DNA of 40,408 nt, taken from Bacteroidales bacterium (lineage in GTDB: Bacteria; Bacteroidota; Bacteroidia; Bacteroidales; P3). Numbering within the stretch: the first letter of the stretch is position 1; each line of letters starts with the position of its first letter. Under the pieces are notes generated by a model, which worked only from the letters and a program-made list of their open reading frames with translations, did no database searches and was not told the origin of the DNA. This document shows positions 25,599-34,922 of this stretch, one piece after another. The stretch lies in the NCBI GenBank assembly GCA_017439185.1, contig JAFRTM010000009.1, positions 1 through 40,408 on the forward strand, given 5' to 3'. The position numbers were made by a program, and so were the translations under genes.

Positions 25599-26343
25599 TC
25601 TCCCCTCCTTTCCTGATGGTCGCCAGTGCCAAGATTATGTACTCTCCCACAGCTATTGCCAAACCCAGCACCCCGAAAAGGACTATCGTCAGCACACTTA
25701 TTATAAGGAATATATATTTAATATAATTGTCTTTCCATTTGAGACTCTTAAATTTCAGTCCAAACAGAGGCAAGTCCGACACCATCAGAACACAACCGAT
25801 CAGAGCCACTATAGCCATCACCAGGCATCCCGTATGGCCAAACAACAAACCATAGAATCCCCTCATCGGCAAGAGCGACAGTCCCATCCAACCGGGACAG
25901 ACGAAGCAGAATCCTATCGAAGCCCACACTATGGCGTTGGCAGGCGTTGGCAAACCCCTGAACGAGTGACTTTGGCGTGTGTCGAGGTTGAACTTTGCCA
26001 GCCTATATGCCGAAGCAAGCGGTATCAGCAGTGCCACAAAGGCAATCCAGTTGGGCGTGGCGGCGTGAAGCAGCAGGTTGAACAATATAAACGCCGGAGC
26101 CACGCCCGATGTTACAAGGTCGGCGAGCGAGTCCAGCTCCTTGCCCATCGGGGACGCCACTTTCAGCAGACGGGCCACAAGTCCGTCGAAGAAATCGAAC
26201 ACTATGCCGAACAGCATAAATATTGCCGCATACTGCAACCTCCCCTGCACCGCCTGCCAACAGGCAATCACTCCGCACAGCAAGTTGCAGAGCGTTATAA
26301 AATTCGGAATCTGCCTCTTTATCTTTTCCATTTTCTCTGTCAC
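25588..26343 (-). CDS. pssA: CDP-diacylglycerol-serine O-phosphatidyltransferase PssA
   Basis: Makes phosphatidylserine, the precursor of phosphatidylethanolamine, using CDP-diacylglycerol from CdsA. A 251-residue multi-pass protein. The CDP-alcohol phosphotransferase motif is complete: D53-G54-x2-A57-R58-x8-G67-x3-D71-x3-D75. About six to seven membrane segments. It is the first gene of a tight cluster with queA and the ComF-family gene. A strong hairpin (26353-26385) separates it from the upstream lipoprotein gene. Confidence 0.92.
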   Translation of the reverse strand: MTEKMEKIKRQIPNFITLCNLLCGVIACWQAVQGRLQYAAIFMLFGIVFDFFDGLVARLLKVASPMGKELDSLADLVTSGVAPAFILFNLLLHAATPNWIAFVALLIPLASAYRLAKFNLDTRQSHSFRGLPTPANAIVWASIGFCFVCPGWMGLSLLPMRGFYGLLFGHTGCLVMAIVALIGCVLMVSDLPLFGLKFKSLKWKDNYIKYIFLIISVLTIVLFGVLGLAIAVGEYIILALATIRKGGESAD

Positions 26344-26352
26344 CTATACTAT

Positions 26353-26385
26353 CACACGGAATGCAGGTTCTCTGCATTCCGTGTG
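26353..26385. repeat. Perfect 13-bp-stem hairpin between pssA and the TPR lipoprotein gene
   Basis: Arms CACACGGAATGCA (26353-26365) and TGCATTCCGTGTG (26373-26385) with a 7-base loop. It lies 20 bases past the lipoprotein stop and 10 bases before the pssA start, so it could end the lipoprotein transcript or act in the pssA leader. It has no T-run in the direction of transcription. Confidence 0.7.
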
Positions 26386-26404
26386 CTTTCTATTGTCCAT
26401 AAAA

Positions 26405-28246
26405 CTATTCTTCGGTGTAAAGCTGCACTATGGTCTTGAACTCCTTGTCCTCCCAATAAGCGCGGAACTCCACATCGGTCTGAGCCCTGCTCTTGTACTC
26501 ATAGTTCTGGGCCACCGACTCTTTCAGGTTCTTCAGTGCGTTGGCCTTGTCGCCCATACGAGCGTATGCCACAGCTCTCAGATAATACACGTCGGCATTC
26601 TGGTCCAAGCAGCAGTCAAGGGTACGGATAGCCGTCGAGGTCTCGTCGTTCATCAGCTGGGCAAAAGCTAGGTTGAAACTGCAGGTGCTGGTCTTCAGCG
26701 TCTTCTCCGCCTCTTCATAATCGCCCTGTTTCAGCGACAAGATAGGAATGTTTGCATCAGCATCAGCACTGCCTTGTTTCTTGGCCTCCTCAAAATATTT
26801 CTTGGCAATCGGATACTCCTTCTTAGCCATATACAGAAGACCCGTATTGTTCAGTACATCGGGGTTGTGAGGGTTCAGTTCCCTTGCCACGTTGAGGTAG
26901 CGGTCAGCCTCATCGTAATCGCCCAAATAGAGCGACACAGCTCCGGCATTGTTCCAAGCCGCCCATTCGTTGCTGTGATTCTCTGTAGCCCATTTGTAGT
27001 ATTTCAGTTTTGTAGGATAGCTATAGTTGATATAAGCCGCATACATAAGTTCGTCGAACGAGAGTTTCGACGGGTTGATGCTGGCCTGCCTGGCAAGATC
27101 CTGGTCGTTTTTGCGAGCCTCGGAATAGTAGAGAGCTATCTGCGCCCTTCTCAAGCTGGGGAAGATCTCGTCGGCAATCACGCTGTAGGTGTTCGCCATA
27201 TTCTTAATCATCTGCTCGCGCTTGATAAGGTTCTGCTGAGTCTCGACAATATTCACTATGGCGTGCTTGTCCTGGATCTCGTCAGCCTCTTCGACCATCA
27301 GCACAAAATGTACCCAGTCTTCGCCAGCCGCACGAGTGGTCATCATCACCTCTTTCTGGAGGTTATATTTGTAGTAGTCGAGGTCTTGTGCTTTCACCTT
27401 GGCACGTTTTGCCATTGCGTCTAGAGTCTCCTTGAATACCCTCTGGAACTGCTCGGTCGCCACATCGGCCCTGCCCTTGGACACTCCGACGTTGTTGGTC
27501 TCCTCGCCTTCGGGAGAAGCCCATCCGGTGATGGTGACCTGCTTGGGCAGACCGTTCTGCAACATAACCTGCTTCAGGTCTTCCAATCCGTTCTTGGTGT
27601 CGAACTTGCGGTTCATCTCAAAGTTCCAGTCAAGTTTCGACAGTCCGTTGGGAAAATAGATATCGGCGGTCTCCACCACACCCTGTTTCTTATTGTAGTT
27701 TATCGGGGCGATGGAGATATTGCCGCGGATGTCCACCAATGCCGAAGTGGTGTTCACTCCTTCGCAAATCAGAACCTCGTTAAACATCTTGCCGCCGCGT
27801 TTCTCCACGATCTCGTCGGCGAACTTGGTCTCCACGTCGGTCATATCGGTCTTGTATCCCACGGGGGCCAAAGTCACGATACCCGTCTCCATGCCCGGCT
27901 TGTAGTCAATCAAGTCGGTATAGGTGAAGCGTCCACCCGTCGTGTAGCTTATCTTCGTACCTTCGCCTTCCACGTTCTCGCCTTTCAGAGTCATAGGTTC
28001 CAGGGGAATCCTTCCGCCGTCCCACGAGAACACCGGCTGTACGAACATCGCCACATTCTTTGCAAAATATTTCTTAGGAATGGCACCAGTGAATTTCACT
28101 ACCACTTTGTCGTCCATCATAGCCACCGGATCCGGGGTTGCCTGATAACGGATTTCGCCGCTGTGCTTCTTCATATAGCTCAACCCCTTACATCCTGTGA
28201 GCAGAAACAAACACGCAATGGACAGTAAAAAAAGTGTTTTTTTCAT
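26405..28246 (-). CDS. OmpA-like/TPR lipoprotein
   Basis: A 613-residue lipoprotein. The signal peptide ends in LTGC (Cys19). Residues about 193-270 resemble an OmpA C-terminal (peptidoglycan-binding) domain: ADIYFPNGLSKL, ITGWASPEG and SKGRAD. Residues about 400-560 contain tetratricopeptide repeats, including a clear AWNNAGAVSLYLGDYDEADRYL unit and PDVLNNTGLLYMAKKEY. The combination suggests a periplasmic outer-membrane-anchored protein that touches peptidoglycan and binds partner proteins; PorE of type IX secretion has similar parts but in another order and with a beta-propeller, which I do not see here. It has its own promoter and a leader of about 100 bases. Confidence 0.75.
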   Translation of the reverse strand: MKKTLFLLSIACLFLLTGCKGLSYMKKHSGEIRYQATPDPVAMMDDKVVVKFTGAIPKKYFAKNVAMFVQPVFSWDGGRIPLEPMTLKGENVEGEGTKISYTTGGRFTYTDLIDYKPGMETGIVTLAPVGYKTDMTDVETKFADEIVEKRGGKMFNEVLICEGVNTTSALVDIRGNISIAPINYNKKQGVVETADIYFPNGLSKLDWNFEMNRKFDTKNGLEDLKQVMLQNGLPKQVTITGWASPEGEETNNVGVSKGRADVATEQFQRVFKETLDAMAKRAKVKAQDLDYYKYNLQKEVMMTTRAAGEDWVHFVLMVEEADEIQDKHAIVNIVETQQNLIKREQMIKNMANTYSVIADEIFPSLRRAQIALYYSEARKNDQDLARQASINPSKLSFDELMYAAYINYSYPTKLKYYKWATENHSNEWAAWNNAGAVSLYLGDYDEADRYLNVARELNPHNPDVLNNTGLLYMAKKEYPIAKKYFEEAKKQGSADADANIPILSLKQGDYEEAEKTLKTSTCSFNLAFAQLMNDETSTAIRTLDCCLDQNADVYYLRAVAYARMGDKANALKNLKESVAQNYEYKSRAQTDVEFRAYWEDKEFKTIVQLYTEE

Positions 28247-28347
28247 AAAGTAGATGATGTTTATTATTTCTATTCTGTATTTTTACTTACTTGTTTATCA
28301 ATATCATATCACTCAATAGCGCTCCTTTAAGCGATATTTGTAAAATG

Positions 28348-28355
28348 CAAAGTTA
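28348..28355 (-). promoter_or_regulatory. Bacteroidetes -7 promoter box for the TPR lipoprotein
   Basis: TAACTTTG on the minus strand fits TAnnTTTG. The base group 19 upstream reads GTTC, a weak -33. The resulting leader of about 100 bases is long for this window. Confidence 0.5.
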
Positions 28356-28404
28356 CTAAACTTTTTTATATTGTGAACATTTTTATAAAAATATTTTTCC
28401 GCCG

Positions 28405-31302
28405 CTAAGACTCTTCGTCATCGTCGACCGTCGTTTTATCACCTTTTTCACAGATATTTTTCACTTTACAATATTTACAAGCATCAACGACTTTCTCCAC
28501 CGGAGAGAACGGAATCGAAGGATCAAACAATTCCTTGAACAATGCGCACATCAGGTCCTCAAAAGCTTTGATTTCCTCATCCGACACCTCTTCTTTGCCG
28601 TTAACCTTAAACGGCACGTATTCACCTTTTTTCAGGGCATAGATTCCCAATCTTGCCTTAAACGGAATTTCCCTTTCCTTTGCTTTCGCTAAGGATTCCT
28701 GGACTTTCTTGTAGCACCAGGCATAAAAGAGGACCTGGAACGGTTTCTCGCCTATCTCATTATTGATTTCATCTACCGCCAGCGAACCTTTATCGACATT
28801 TCCTGTTTTGTAGTCAGTGATTCTCAGTGTTCCGTCAAACAAGTCGATACGGTCGGCAGTGCAACGGAAGAGACGTTCCACGCCGTCGACCTCAATCTTT
28901 ATCGGCGGGAGCTTGTCCGACGACGGGTCCTTCTCGACATATTTGTATTCCATGTATTTGGGCACCACAGTATGGCCTTCGTCCAGGACCTTGATTTCGT
29001 TCTCCAGACATTTCTTTATCTGGTCGGTGATGGCGAGACAGTTGATGTGGTTCACCCCTTCCGTTATTGTTGTGTACTTGTACTCTTTTGAGATATGAGC
29101 TTCGACCTTGCTCTCCAAACCGACCAACTCGTTCTTCAAGTTCTCCTTCTGCAGCGGCTTGTCCAGGAATTTAGCGTTGTACAGACACTCCAGATAAGAG
29201 TGGACGAGATTCCCGAACTGGGCGGCATCCCATTCGTCGGTGAGGTCTTCCGTTTCCTCGACATGCAGGACACCCTCATAGTAGAACCTGAGCGGACACT
29301 GCCTATATTGTGCGAGCGAACTCGGCGAGTAACGTTTCTTCTTTAACTTATCAATAATATCTGGAGTCTTCGCGACCACGCTCTTCGTGATATCGCCCAC
29401 CATCCTGTTAGGCATCTCCAGCCGTTGGCGGGATATTCCGATACCATATTTAGGAGCCAGTTCCGACTCCACCTGCAGGAGGAAGCGGCTCGGAGCCCCT
29501 TTGCCGGCACCGTTGGTATCCGTCGAGTAAACAATGTAAGTCTCCTTGGCGTGCTGTATTAGATGGTAGAAATTATAGGCATAAACCGAGTCTTTCTCCT
29601 TATACGTCGGCATGTGCTTCCCGCGTTTCAAGTTATATGGAATCAGCGAGTTGTCGTTCCGGGAGGAGGGGATGACCCCTTCGTTGGCAGAGAGGAGGAT
29701 CACGCGGTCATAGTTCAGGTTACGCGTTTCGAGCACACCAGTGACCTGCAAGGTACCAATCGGTTCACCTATAAAGCTGATAGTATGACGTTTGGCCGTG
29801 CGGAGATAAATCTTTTCCAGGACAGAAAGACTATTGATTGCCTCGCTGTATTCCTCGTACAGTCCGAGGATGTAGTCCATCATTTCCTTCAACGAGGCAA
29901 CCGACGAGCGAACCCTGGAATCGGTATTATGCTCATCGGTCAAGATTCTTTCCGCCAAATCACTGATTCTATGAGTTATATCGATATTGTCACACAAGGG
30001 CGCGAACAGCCCCGTGCTGTCCAAGACCTTCCACATTTCCGGTTTTTCCGTTTGCAGAATTCCCATATCGACACTCACCATATTGTTGTCCTGGAGGAAA
30101 TCGTCGAGGTCATTAGCGAAGTTCTTATCTGCGATAATACGACCCATCAGAGGGTTCCGCATGATGTCCAGAATGTCGGAATGGAAATAGCGCGGCGAAC
30201 CACCATGGTCACGGCTCCGGCGGTAGAGAGAGAAGACAGAGGAGGCGAGAGCATGGGCGTTACTTGAGACAAACGGAAGTCCCATGGTTATATTAACTTC
30301 TTTGACCGGCAGAATGTTTACCACCGCCTGCAGCAGGCTCTCGTCGGCCAGCACGATGGCCGTGTTGGCCATTTCGCGCTTGAATTTCTCTATGGCCTTT
30401 TCCTCTTTCTCATCACCTTTCAAGGAATTGATGAGGTCGGCGGCGAATCTTGCCTGTGTCACGCTGTCGGGCGACTGTACGATGTGGATTTTCTTGTCGT
30501 CGGAGGCAAAATGCTCGGGGAATTGTATGTCTTGCGGGAAAAGTCCCTCCTCTTTGTGGAGGCGGAGGAAATGGCCAGCCTCCTGGTTTGCGTCGTTAAA
30601 ATAGTAGGGGTCGCCGTCGGGCTCGAAAAAGCCGAGTCCCCGACGCTGATATTCCTTAATAATGATCTTCTCCGCCTCGGAGAGGGCGTTGAAACCGACG
30701 AAATAGGTAGGACCTACGTCATGACTGTCGAGGAGTTCCCCGATGTGCTCCGCCACTTTGCGGTAAGCCATACCAGAATACGCCATACCCTTGTCCACCA
30801 ACCTCTTACGAAAATCGGAATAATAATATTTAAGGTTACGGTAAAACTCGAGGTAACGCGACTTCTTTTCACTCTCGCCATCCTTCCACGCTTCCACGTT
30901 CCAGTTGTCGATTTCCTTGATGTCGGCGAGGTTGGTGTAAATGCTGTCCGCGTCGACCATATAGCGGTCAATCTCGTTGAAGTCAGAGATTATGATGTCG
31001 GCAGTGGAAACAAATTCCTCGAACGAAGATTTGTAGCCCGTCCCCCGTTTGCGGTGGACGTCGAAGAGCTCAAACAAGAGAAACTCGTTTTTTGTGATTT
31101 CAAGATCGCCCAGTTGGACAATCATGTCGTCGAAGCCAATCATTCGCGGCTCAAAATGAGTATGGGGAATCAACTCGTTGAGGTAAGAGCGCATATATAG
31201 GAACGGACGGCGGTTGTTGAACACGACCGTCACCTTGTCGAGATTTTTAACGTCTTGCTGCTCGCAGATTTTGCGAGCTATAGTTTTTAAGAAAGGTTCC
31301 AT
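28405..31302 (-). CDS. AddB-like PD-(D/E)XK nuclease
   Basis: A 965-residue protein like the AddB subunit of the AddAB double-strand-break resection enzyme. The N-terminal two thirds look like an inactive helicase-type domain. The C-terminal RecB-type nuclease domain has GNLVHSYLE (His701), D817, and the D830-Y-K832 core. Four cysteines in the order C669 ... C942-x2-C945-x5-C951 match the iron-sulfur cluster of AddB that staples the nuclease domain. The AddA partner is not next to it; the neighbour is a sugar nucleotidyltransferase 4 bases upstream. The composition of the gene changes midway (see findings). Confidence 0.88.
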   Translation of the reverse strand: MEPFLKTIARKICEQQDVKNLDKVTVVFNNRRPFLYMRSYLNELIPHTHFEPRMIGFDDMIVQLGDLEITKNEFLLFELFDVHRKRGTGYKSSFEEFVSTADIIISDFNEIDRYMVDADSIYTNLADIKEIDNWNVEAWKDGESEKKSRYLEFYRNLKYYYSDFRKRLVDKGMAYSGMAYRKVAEHIGELLDSHDVGPTYFVGFNALSEAEKIIIKEYQRRGLGFFEPDGDPYYFNDANQEAGHFLRLHKEEGLFPQDIQFPEHFASDDKKIHIVQSPDSVTQARFAADLINSLKGDEKEEKAIEKFKREMANTAIVLADESLLQAVVNILPVKEVNITMGLPFVSSNAHALASSVFSLYRRSRDHGGSPRYFHSDILDIMRNPLMGRIIADKNFANDLDDFLQDNNMVSVDMGILQTEKPEMWKVLDSTGLFAPLCDNIDITHRISDLAERILTDEHNTDSRVRSSVASLKEMMDYILGLYEEYSEAINSLSVLEKIYLRTAKRHTISFIGEPIGTLQVTGVLETRNLNYDRVILLSANEGVIPSSRNDNSLIPYNLKRGKHMPTYKEKDSVYAYNFYHLIQHAKETYIVYSTDTNGAGKGAPSRFLLQVESELAPKYGIGISRQRLEMPNRMVGDITKSVVAKTPDIIDKLKKKRYSPSSLAQYRQCPLRFYYEGVLHVEETEDLTDEWDAAQFGNLVHSYLECLYNAKFLDKPLQKENLKNELVGLESKVEAHISKEYKYTTITEGVNHINCLAITDQIKKCLENEIKVLDEGHTVVPKYMEYKYVEKDPSSDKLPPIKIEVDGVERLFRCTADRIDLFDGTLRITDYKTGNVDKGSLAVDEINNEIGEKPFQVLFYAWCYKKVQESLAKAKEREIPFKARLGIYALKKGEYVPFKVNGKEEVSDEEIKAFEDLMCALFKELFDPSIPFSPVEKVVDACKYCKVKNICEKGDKTTVDDDEES

Positions 31303-31306
31303 ACAA

Positions 31307-32029
31307 TCAATATGTTACGAAAGATTTTGCGATAGCGAGAGTTTCAGGTTTGCCCACATCGAGCCAGTCGGCAGGATTATGGACGAAACGACTAATTCTA
31401 TGACAGTTGGCCAGCTTGAGATAGGCAGGAATTATAGGATAGGGAGCGTCGGCCGGCGGGAGAGCCTGCCAGAGCGACGGGGAAACGACAGAAATGCCGC
31501 TAAAAGCATAGGAATCAACCGGTTCGATAAAGTTTTCACATTTAATCTCCTCCCCGCTGGAAGAATTGCGCCAACCACAGAGGATGCCATCGGAGTTGAA
31601 GAGAAGTTGCCTGGAAGTCGGGCGGAGACCCACCGCGAGAGTACCAACAGATTTGGAATCAATATGGTAGTCATAGATTTCCTTAAGCGAAAGACGGGAC
31701 AAGATGTCCACATTGTGAACGAGGACAGGCTGGTCAGGGAGGAAATATTGAGAAGCCTTTTTGAGACCCGCGCCAGTGTCGAGAAGACAGTCCCGCTCGT
31801 CGGAGACGAGGATTTCGGCATCCCAGCGGCGGGAAGAGATGAAGTCGATGACCATGTCGCCAAAATGGTGGACATTCACCACTATGCGGTCAGCCCCATT
31901 AGCGATAAGATTCAATATATTGATTTCAAGTAACGTATGACCGTTTACCTCGACCAGAGCCTTGGGGCGGTCGTTGGTGAGAGGGCGTAGGCGGGTGCCG
32001 AGACCGGCGGCGAGAAGAAATGCCTGCAT
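31307..32029 (-). CDS. Sugar-1-phosphate nucleotidyltransferase (MurU/mannose-1-P guanylyltransferase type)
   Basis: A 240-residue enzyme that joins a sugar phosphate to a nucleotide. The N-terminal nucleotide-binding motif LAAGLGTRLRPLT is followed by RPKAL with the catalytic lysine. The short, single-domain form is like MurU (N-acetylmuramate-1-phosphate uridylyltransferase) of cell-wall recycling, or like short GDP-mannose pyrophosphorylases; the kinase AmgK that would support MurU is not in the window. It lies 4 bases before the AddB-like gene, so the two are probably co-transcribed. Confidence 0.8.
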   Translation of the reverse strand: MQAFLLAAGLGTRLRPLTNDRPKALVEVNGHTLLEINILNLIANGADRIVVNVHHFGDMVIDFISSRRWDAEILVSDERDCLLDTGAGLKKASQYFLPDQPVLVHNVDILSRLSLKEIYDYHIDSKSVGTLAVGLRPTSRQLLFNSDGILCGWRNSSSGEEIKCENFIEPVDSYAFSGISVVSPSLWQALPPADAPYPIIPAYLKLANCHRISRFVHNPADWLDVGKPETLAIAKSFVTY

Positions 32030-32287
32030 AGGAGTAACCGTTTTGTATAAAATAACGGAAAAGAGGCGTTTTTATTGCCATAAGACTAAAAAAAACTCAT
32101 AATAGGCGATAAACAACTCTCAATCAATGGACTATGTCCGATTTAGAATTGCGAGAGCAAGACGACACAAAGTTGAGACAGAGAAAAACGGGTCAAAATG
32201 TTAAAATTAAAGATACACCACTGATTTACAACAAAATACCATCTTTGAGGCAGGTCCAGAAATTGCAAAACACTAAGTAATTGTAGA

Positions 32288-32353
32288 TTAATGGCTTATA
32301 GGTATCAACTCTATGTCAACTCTATGGTTGGTTCGACATTGGTTCAGGTTTGA
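32288..32353. repeat. 11-bp degenerate tandem repeat array, 6 units
   Basis: Units start at 32288, 32299, 32310, 32321, 32332 and 32343. TTCGACATTGG at 32332 is identical to the unit at 308; TAGG, TTAA and CTATG words recur. The array lies midway in the divergent region between the nucleotidyltransferase and rfbA. Confidence 0.75.
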
Positions 32354-32492
32354 AAAAGGGGAGAAAAATGAGAGGGTCGGATTGGGAGTTTTTGAGAAAT
32401 ACGGGAGGGTAAAAATTAGAAGTTTTTAGAGGAAGATTTGAAAGTTTTTATAAATAAATCGTTGTAAAAAGTGTGGAAAGAAGAAAAAGTTG

Positions 32493-32500
32493 TATATTTG
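32493..32500 (+). promoter_or_regulatory. Bacteroidetes -7 promoter box for the rfb operon
   Basis: TATATTTG fits TAnnTTTG. The -33 element is not clear. The leader to rfbA is about 95 bases and ends in a good ribosome site (AAAGGAG at 32590-32596). Confidence 0.5.
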
Positions 32501-32602
32501 CAGATTGTAACTATTGGTTGCGGGGCATGGAGATTCAGAGATAAACAGTTGTATCTATGAACGTTGTCCGCAAACAAACGGAAATAAAAAAAGGAGAAAA
32601 CA

Positions 32603-33484
32603 ATGAAAGGAATAGTCTTGGCCGGAGGATCCGGCACCCGTCTCTACCCGATCACGAAAGGAGTGAGCAAGCAGTTGCTGCCCATCTACGACAAGCCGAT
32701 GGTGTATTACCCGTTGTCGGTGCTTATGATAGCCGGCATCCGCGACATCCTGCTGATCTCGACGCCCGACGACCTGCCCGGGTTCAAGAGGCTGTTGGGA
32801 GACGGTAAAGACTTTGGAATCAACCTTTCATACGCCGAGCAGCCGTCGCCCGACGGACTGGCGCAGGCGTTCATCATAGGAGAGGAATTTGTGGGAGACG
32901 ATGCCGTGTGTCTGGTGCTGGGAGACAATATTTTCCAAGGAAACGGACTCGGGGCGCTGATGCGCGACGCGGTGAGGGCGGCGGAAGAAGAGAAGAAAGC
33001 GACAGTGTTCGGCTATTGGGTTGCCGACCCCGAGAGGTACGGAGTCGCCGAGTTCGACAAAGAAGGCAACGTGCTGTCGATAGAAGAGAAGCCCAAAGAG
33101 CCCAAGAGCAACTATGCCGTGGTGGGACTCTATTTCTACCCCAACAAGGTGGTGAAGATAGCCAAAAGCATAAAGCCGTCGGCCCGCGGAGAGCTGGAAA
33201 TCACGAGCGTGAACCAGCAGTTTCTGGAAGACAAAGAGCTGAAAGTAAAACTGTTGGGCAGAGGATTTGCCTGGCTCGACACAGGGACACACGACTCCCT
33301 TGCCGAGGCCTCGACCTTTATAGAAGTGATAGAGAAGAGGCAAGGGCTGAAAGTGGCGTGCCTGGAGAGCATAGCCTACGAGAAAGGCTGGATAGGCGAC
33401 GACGACATCAGGAGAGTTGCCGAGCCGATGAAGAAGAACCAGTATGGACAATATCTGCTAAATCTGATAAATCACAAGCAATGA
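32603..33484 (+). CDS. rfbA: Glucose-1-phosphate thymidylyltransferase RfbA
   Basis: First step of dTDP-L-rhamnose synthesis: dTTP plus glucose-1-phosphate to dTDP-glucose. At 293 residues it has the normal length. The motif [20 protein letters not shown] near the N-terminus and VLGDNIF near residue 110 are diagnostic. The start is preceded by AAAGGAG. The stop overlaps the rfbC start (ATGA), so the two are translationally coupled. Confidence 0.97.
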   Translation: MKGIVLAGGSGTRLYPITKGVSKQLLPIYDKPMVYYPLSVLMIAGIRDILLISTPDDLPGFKRLLGDGKDFGINLSYAEQPSPDGLAQAFIIGEEFVGDDAVCLVLGDNIFQGNGLGALMRDAVRAAEEEKKATVFGYWVADPERYGVAEFDKEGNVLSIEEKPKEPKSNYAVVGLYFYPNKVVKIAKSIKPSARGELEITSVNQQFLEDKELKVKLLGRGFAWLDTGTHDSLAEASTFIEVIEKRQGLKVACLESIAYEKGWIGDDDIRRVAEPMKKNQYGQYLLNLINHKQ

Positions 33485-34041
33485 GCGTAATACGCACAGA
33501 CATAGAGGGTGTTCTGATAATCGAGCCGAAAGTGTTCGGCGACGCGAGAGGCTACTTCTTCGAGAGTTTCAACGGAGAGCGATTTGCCGAAGAGACCGGA
33601 GTGGCGACCACGTTTGTGCAAGACAACGAGTCGAGGTCCAGTTACGGAGTGGTAAGAGGGCTACATTTCCAGAAGCCGCCCTTTGCCCAAGGGAAGCTGG
33701 TAAGATGTGTGGTCGGAGAGGTGATCGACGTGGCGGTGGATATAAGGGAAGGGAGTGCGACCTACGGAAAGTGGGTAGGAGTGCGGCTGAGCGAGAGCAA
33801 CCACCGGCAGTTGTGGCTGCCCAAAGGCATGGCCCACGGCTTTGCCGTGCTGACGCAAGAGGCTGTGTTCCAATATAAATGTGACGAATATTACCATCCC
33901 GAGGCCGAAGGAGCCCTGGCATGGGACGACCCGACAATCGGAATCGACTGGCTGGTGCCGAGCGAGAAAGTGGTGCTTTCGGAGAAAGACAGCCACCATC
34001 CGAGGCTAAAAGACTTTGTAACACCGTTCAAGAAGCTATGA
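33481..34041 (+). CDS. rfbC: dTDP-4-dehydrorhamnose 3,5-epimerase RfbC
   Basis: Third enzyme of dTDP-rhamnose synthesis. From the ATG at 33481 it has 186 residues, the usual size. The cupin-type core has the catalytic His62 in RGLHFQ and Tyr132 near QYKCDEYY. The reading frame is open far upstream (to 32908), but that part runs over rfbA in another frame; this start overlaps the rfbA stop by ATGA. The stop overlaps rfbD in the same way. Confidence 0.96.
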   Translation: MSVIRTDIEGVLIIEPKVFGDARGYFFESFNGERFAEETGVATTFVQDNESRSSYGVVRGLHFQKPPFAQGKLVRCVVGEVIDVAVDIREGSATYGKWVGVRLSESNHRQLWLPKGMAHGFAVLTQEAVFQYKCDEYYHPEAEGALAWDDPTIGIDWLVPSEKVVLSEKDSHHPRLKDFVTPFKKL

Positions 34042-34922
34042 ACAATAGAATCAACATATTAGTGACAGGATCCAACGGTCAGTTGGGGCGACATATAGCC
34101 TGGCTGGCGTCGGGGTCGAGCGACAACTACATGTTTGCCGACATCGAAGAGCTGGACATCACCGACAAGAGAGCAGTAGATAGATATGTTGCTGACAACA
34201 AGATTGATGTGATCATAAACTGTGCCGCCTACACCAATGTCGATCAAGCCGAAGACAACGAAGCCGACGCGATGCACATAAACGCCACGGCCGTAGGTTA
34301 CCTAGCTGATTCCATGAAAAATAACGGTGGAACACTCATACATATCTCGACCGATTATGTGTTCGGCGGCGAGAGGCACAACACCCCGATAGCAGAAGAT
34401 GCCGAACCCAATCCCCGTGGAGCCTACGGTAGGACGAAGCTCGCCGGAGAGAAGCAGGTGATTGCCTCCGGATGTAAATACTTGATAATAAGGACCGCGT
34501 GGCTATATAGCGAATATGGCAAGAACTTTGTGAAGACCATGATGGCCCTCACCGGCAGCCGCGAAGAGGTGAGAGTGGTAGAAGACCAGGTAGGCTCGCC
34601 CACTTACGCCGGAGACCTCGCCAGCGCGATATTCGAGATAGTGGAAGAGAGGAAATATGCCGACAACCAAGGCATTTACCATTATACAAACGAAGGAGTG
34701 TGCAGCTGGTACGATTTCGCGATGGAGATAAAGCAGATGGCCGGCAACGAAAGATGCAGAGTGACCCCCTGCCGCAGCGCAGAATACCCGAGCAAGGTGG
34801 AGCGGCCCTCCTATTCGGTGCTGGACAAGAGCAAATGCAAGCAGACCTTCAAGATAGAGATACCCTACTGGAAAGAGAGTCTGGAGAAGTGTATAAAAAA
34901 CATAAAGAGCAGCGACCAATGA
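34038..34922 (+). CDS. rfbD: dTDP-4-dehydrorhamnose reductase RfbD
   Basis: Last step of dTDP-L-rhamnose synthesis. A 294-residue short-chain dehydrogenase-fold protein. The nucleotide-binding GSNGQLG is at 11-17; STDYVFGG and the YGRTKLAGE active-site tyrosine and lysine follow. The start at 34038 overlaps the rfbC stop (ATGA) and the stop overlaps rfbB the same way. Confidence 0.95.
   Translation: MNNRINILVTGSNGQLGRHIAWLASGSSDNYMFADIEELDITDKRAVDRYVADNKIDVIINCAAYTNVDQAEDNEADAMHINATAVGYLADSMKNNGGTLIHISTDYVFGGERHNTPIAEDAEPNPRGAYGRTKLAGEKQVIASGCKYLIIRTAWLYSEYGKNFVKTMMALTGSREEVRVVEDQVGSPTYAGDLASAIFEIVEERKYADNQGIYHYTNEGVCSWYDFAMEIKQMAGNERCRVTPCRSAEYPSKVERPSYSVLDKSKCKQTFKIEIPYWKESLEKCIKNIKSSDQ

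Larger units (their letters stand above)
32030..32602. other. Divergent intergenic region before the rfb operon
   Basis: No gene is visible. An 11-bp repeat array lies at 32288-32353, and a -7 promoter box for the rfb operon at 32493-32500. No UpxY/UpxZ-type antitermination gene of the kind that opens Bacteroides capsule loci is present. The rest is AT-rich with no feature I can name. Confidence 0.6.

Noticed and set aside
32908-33480. N-terminal extension of the rfbC frame
   Set aside because: It runs over rfbA in a different frame and adds an Arg/Glu-rich stretch foreign to the family; the ATG at 33481 gives the normal length.
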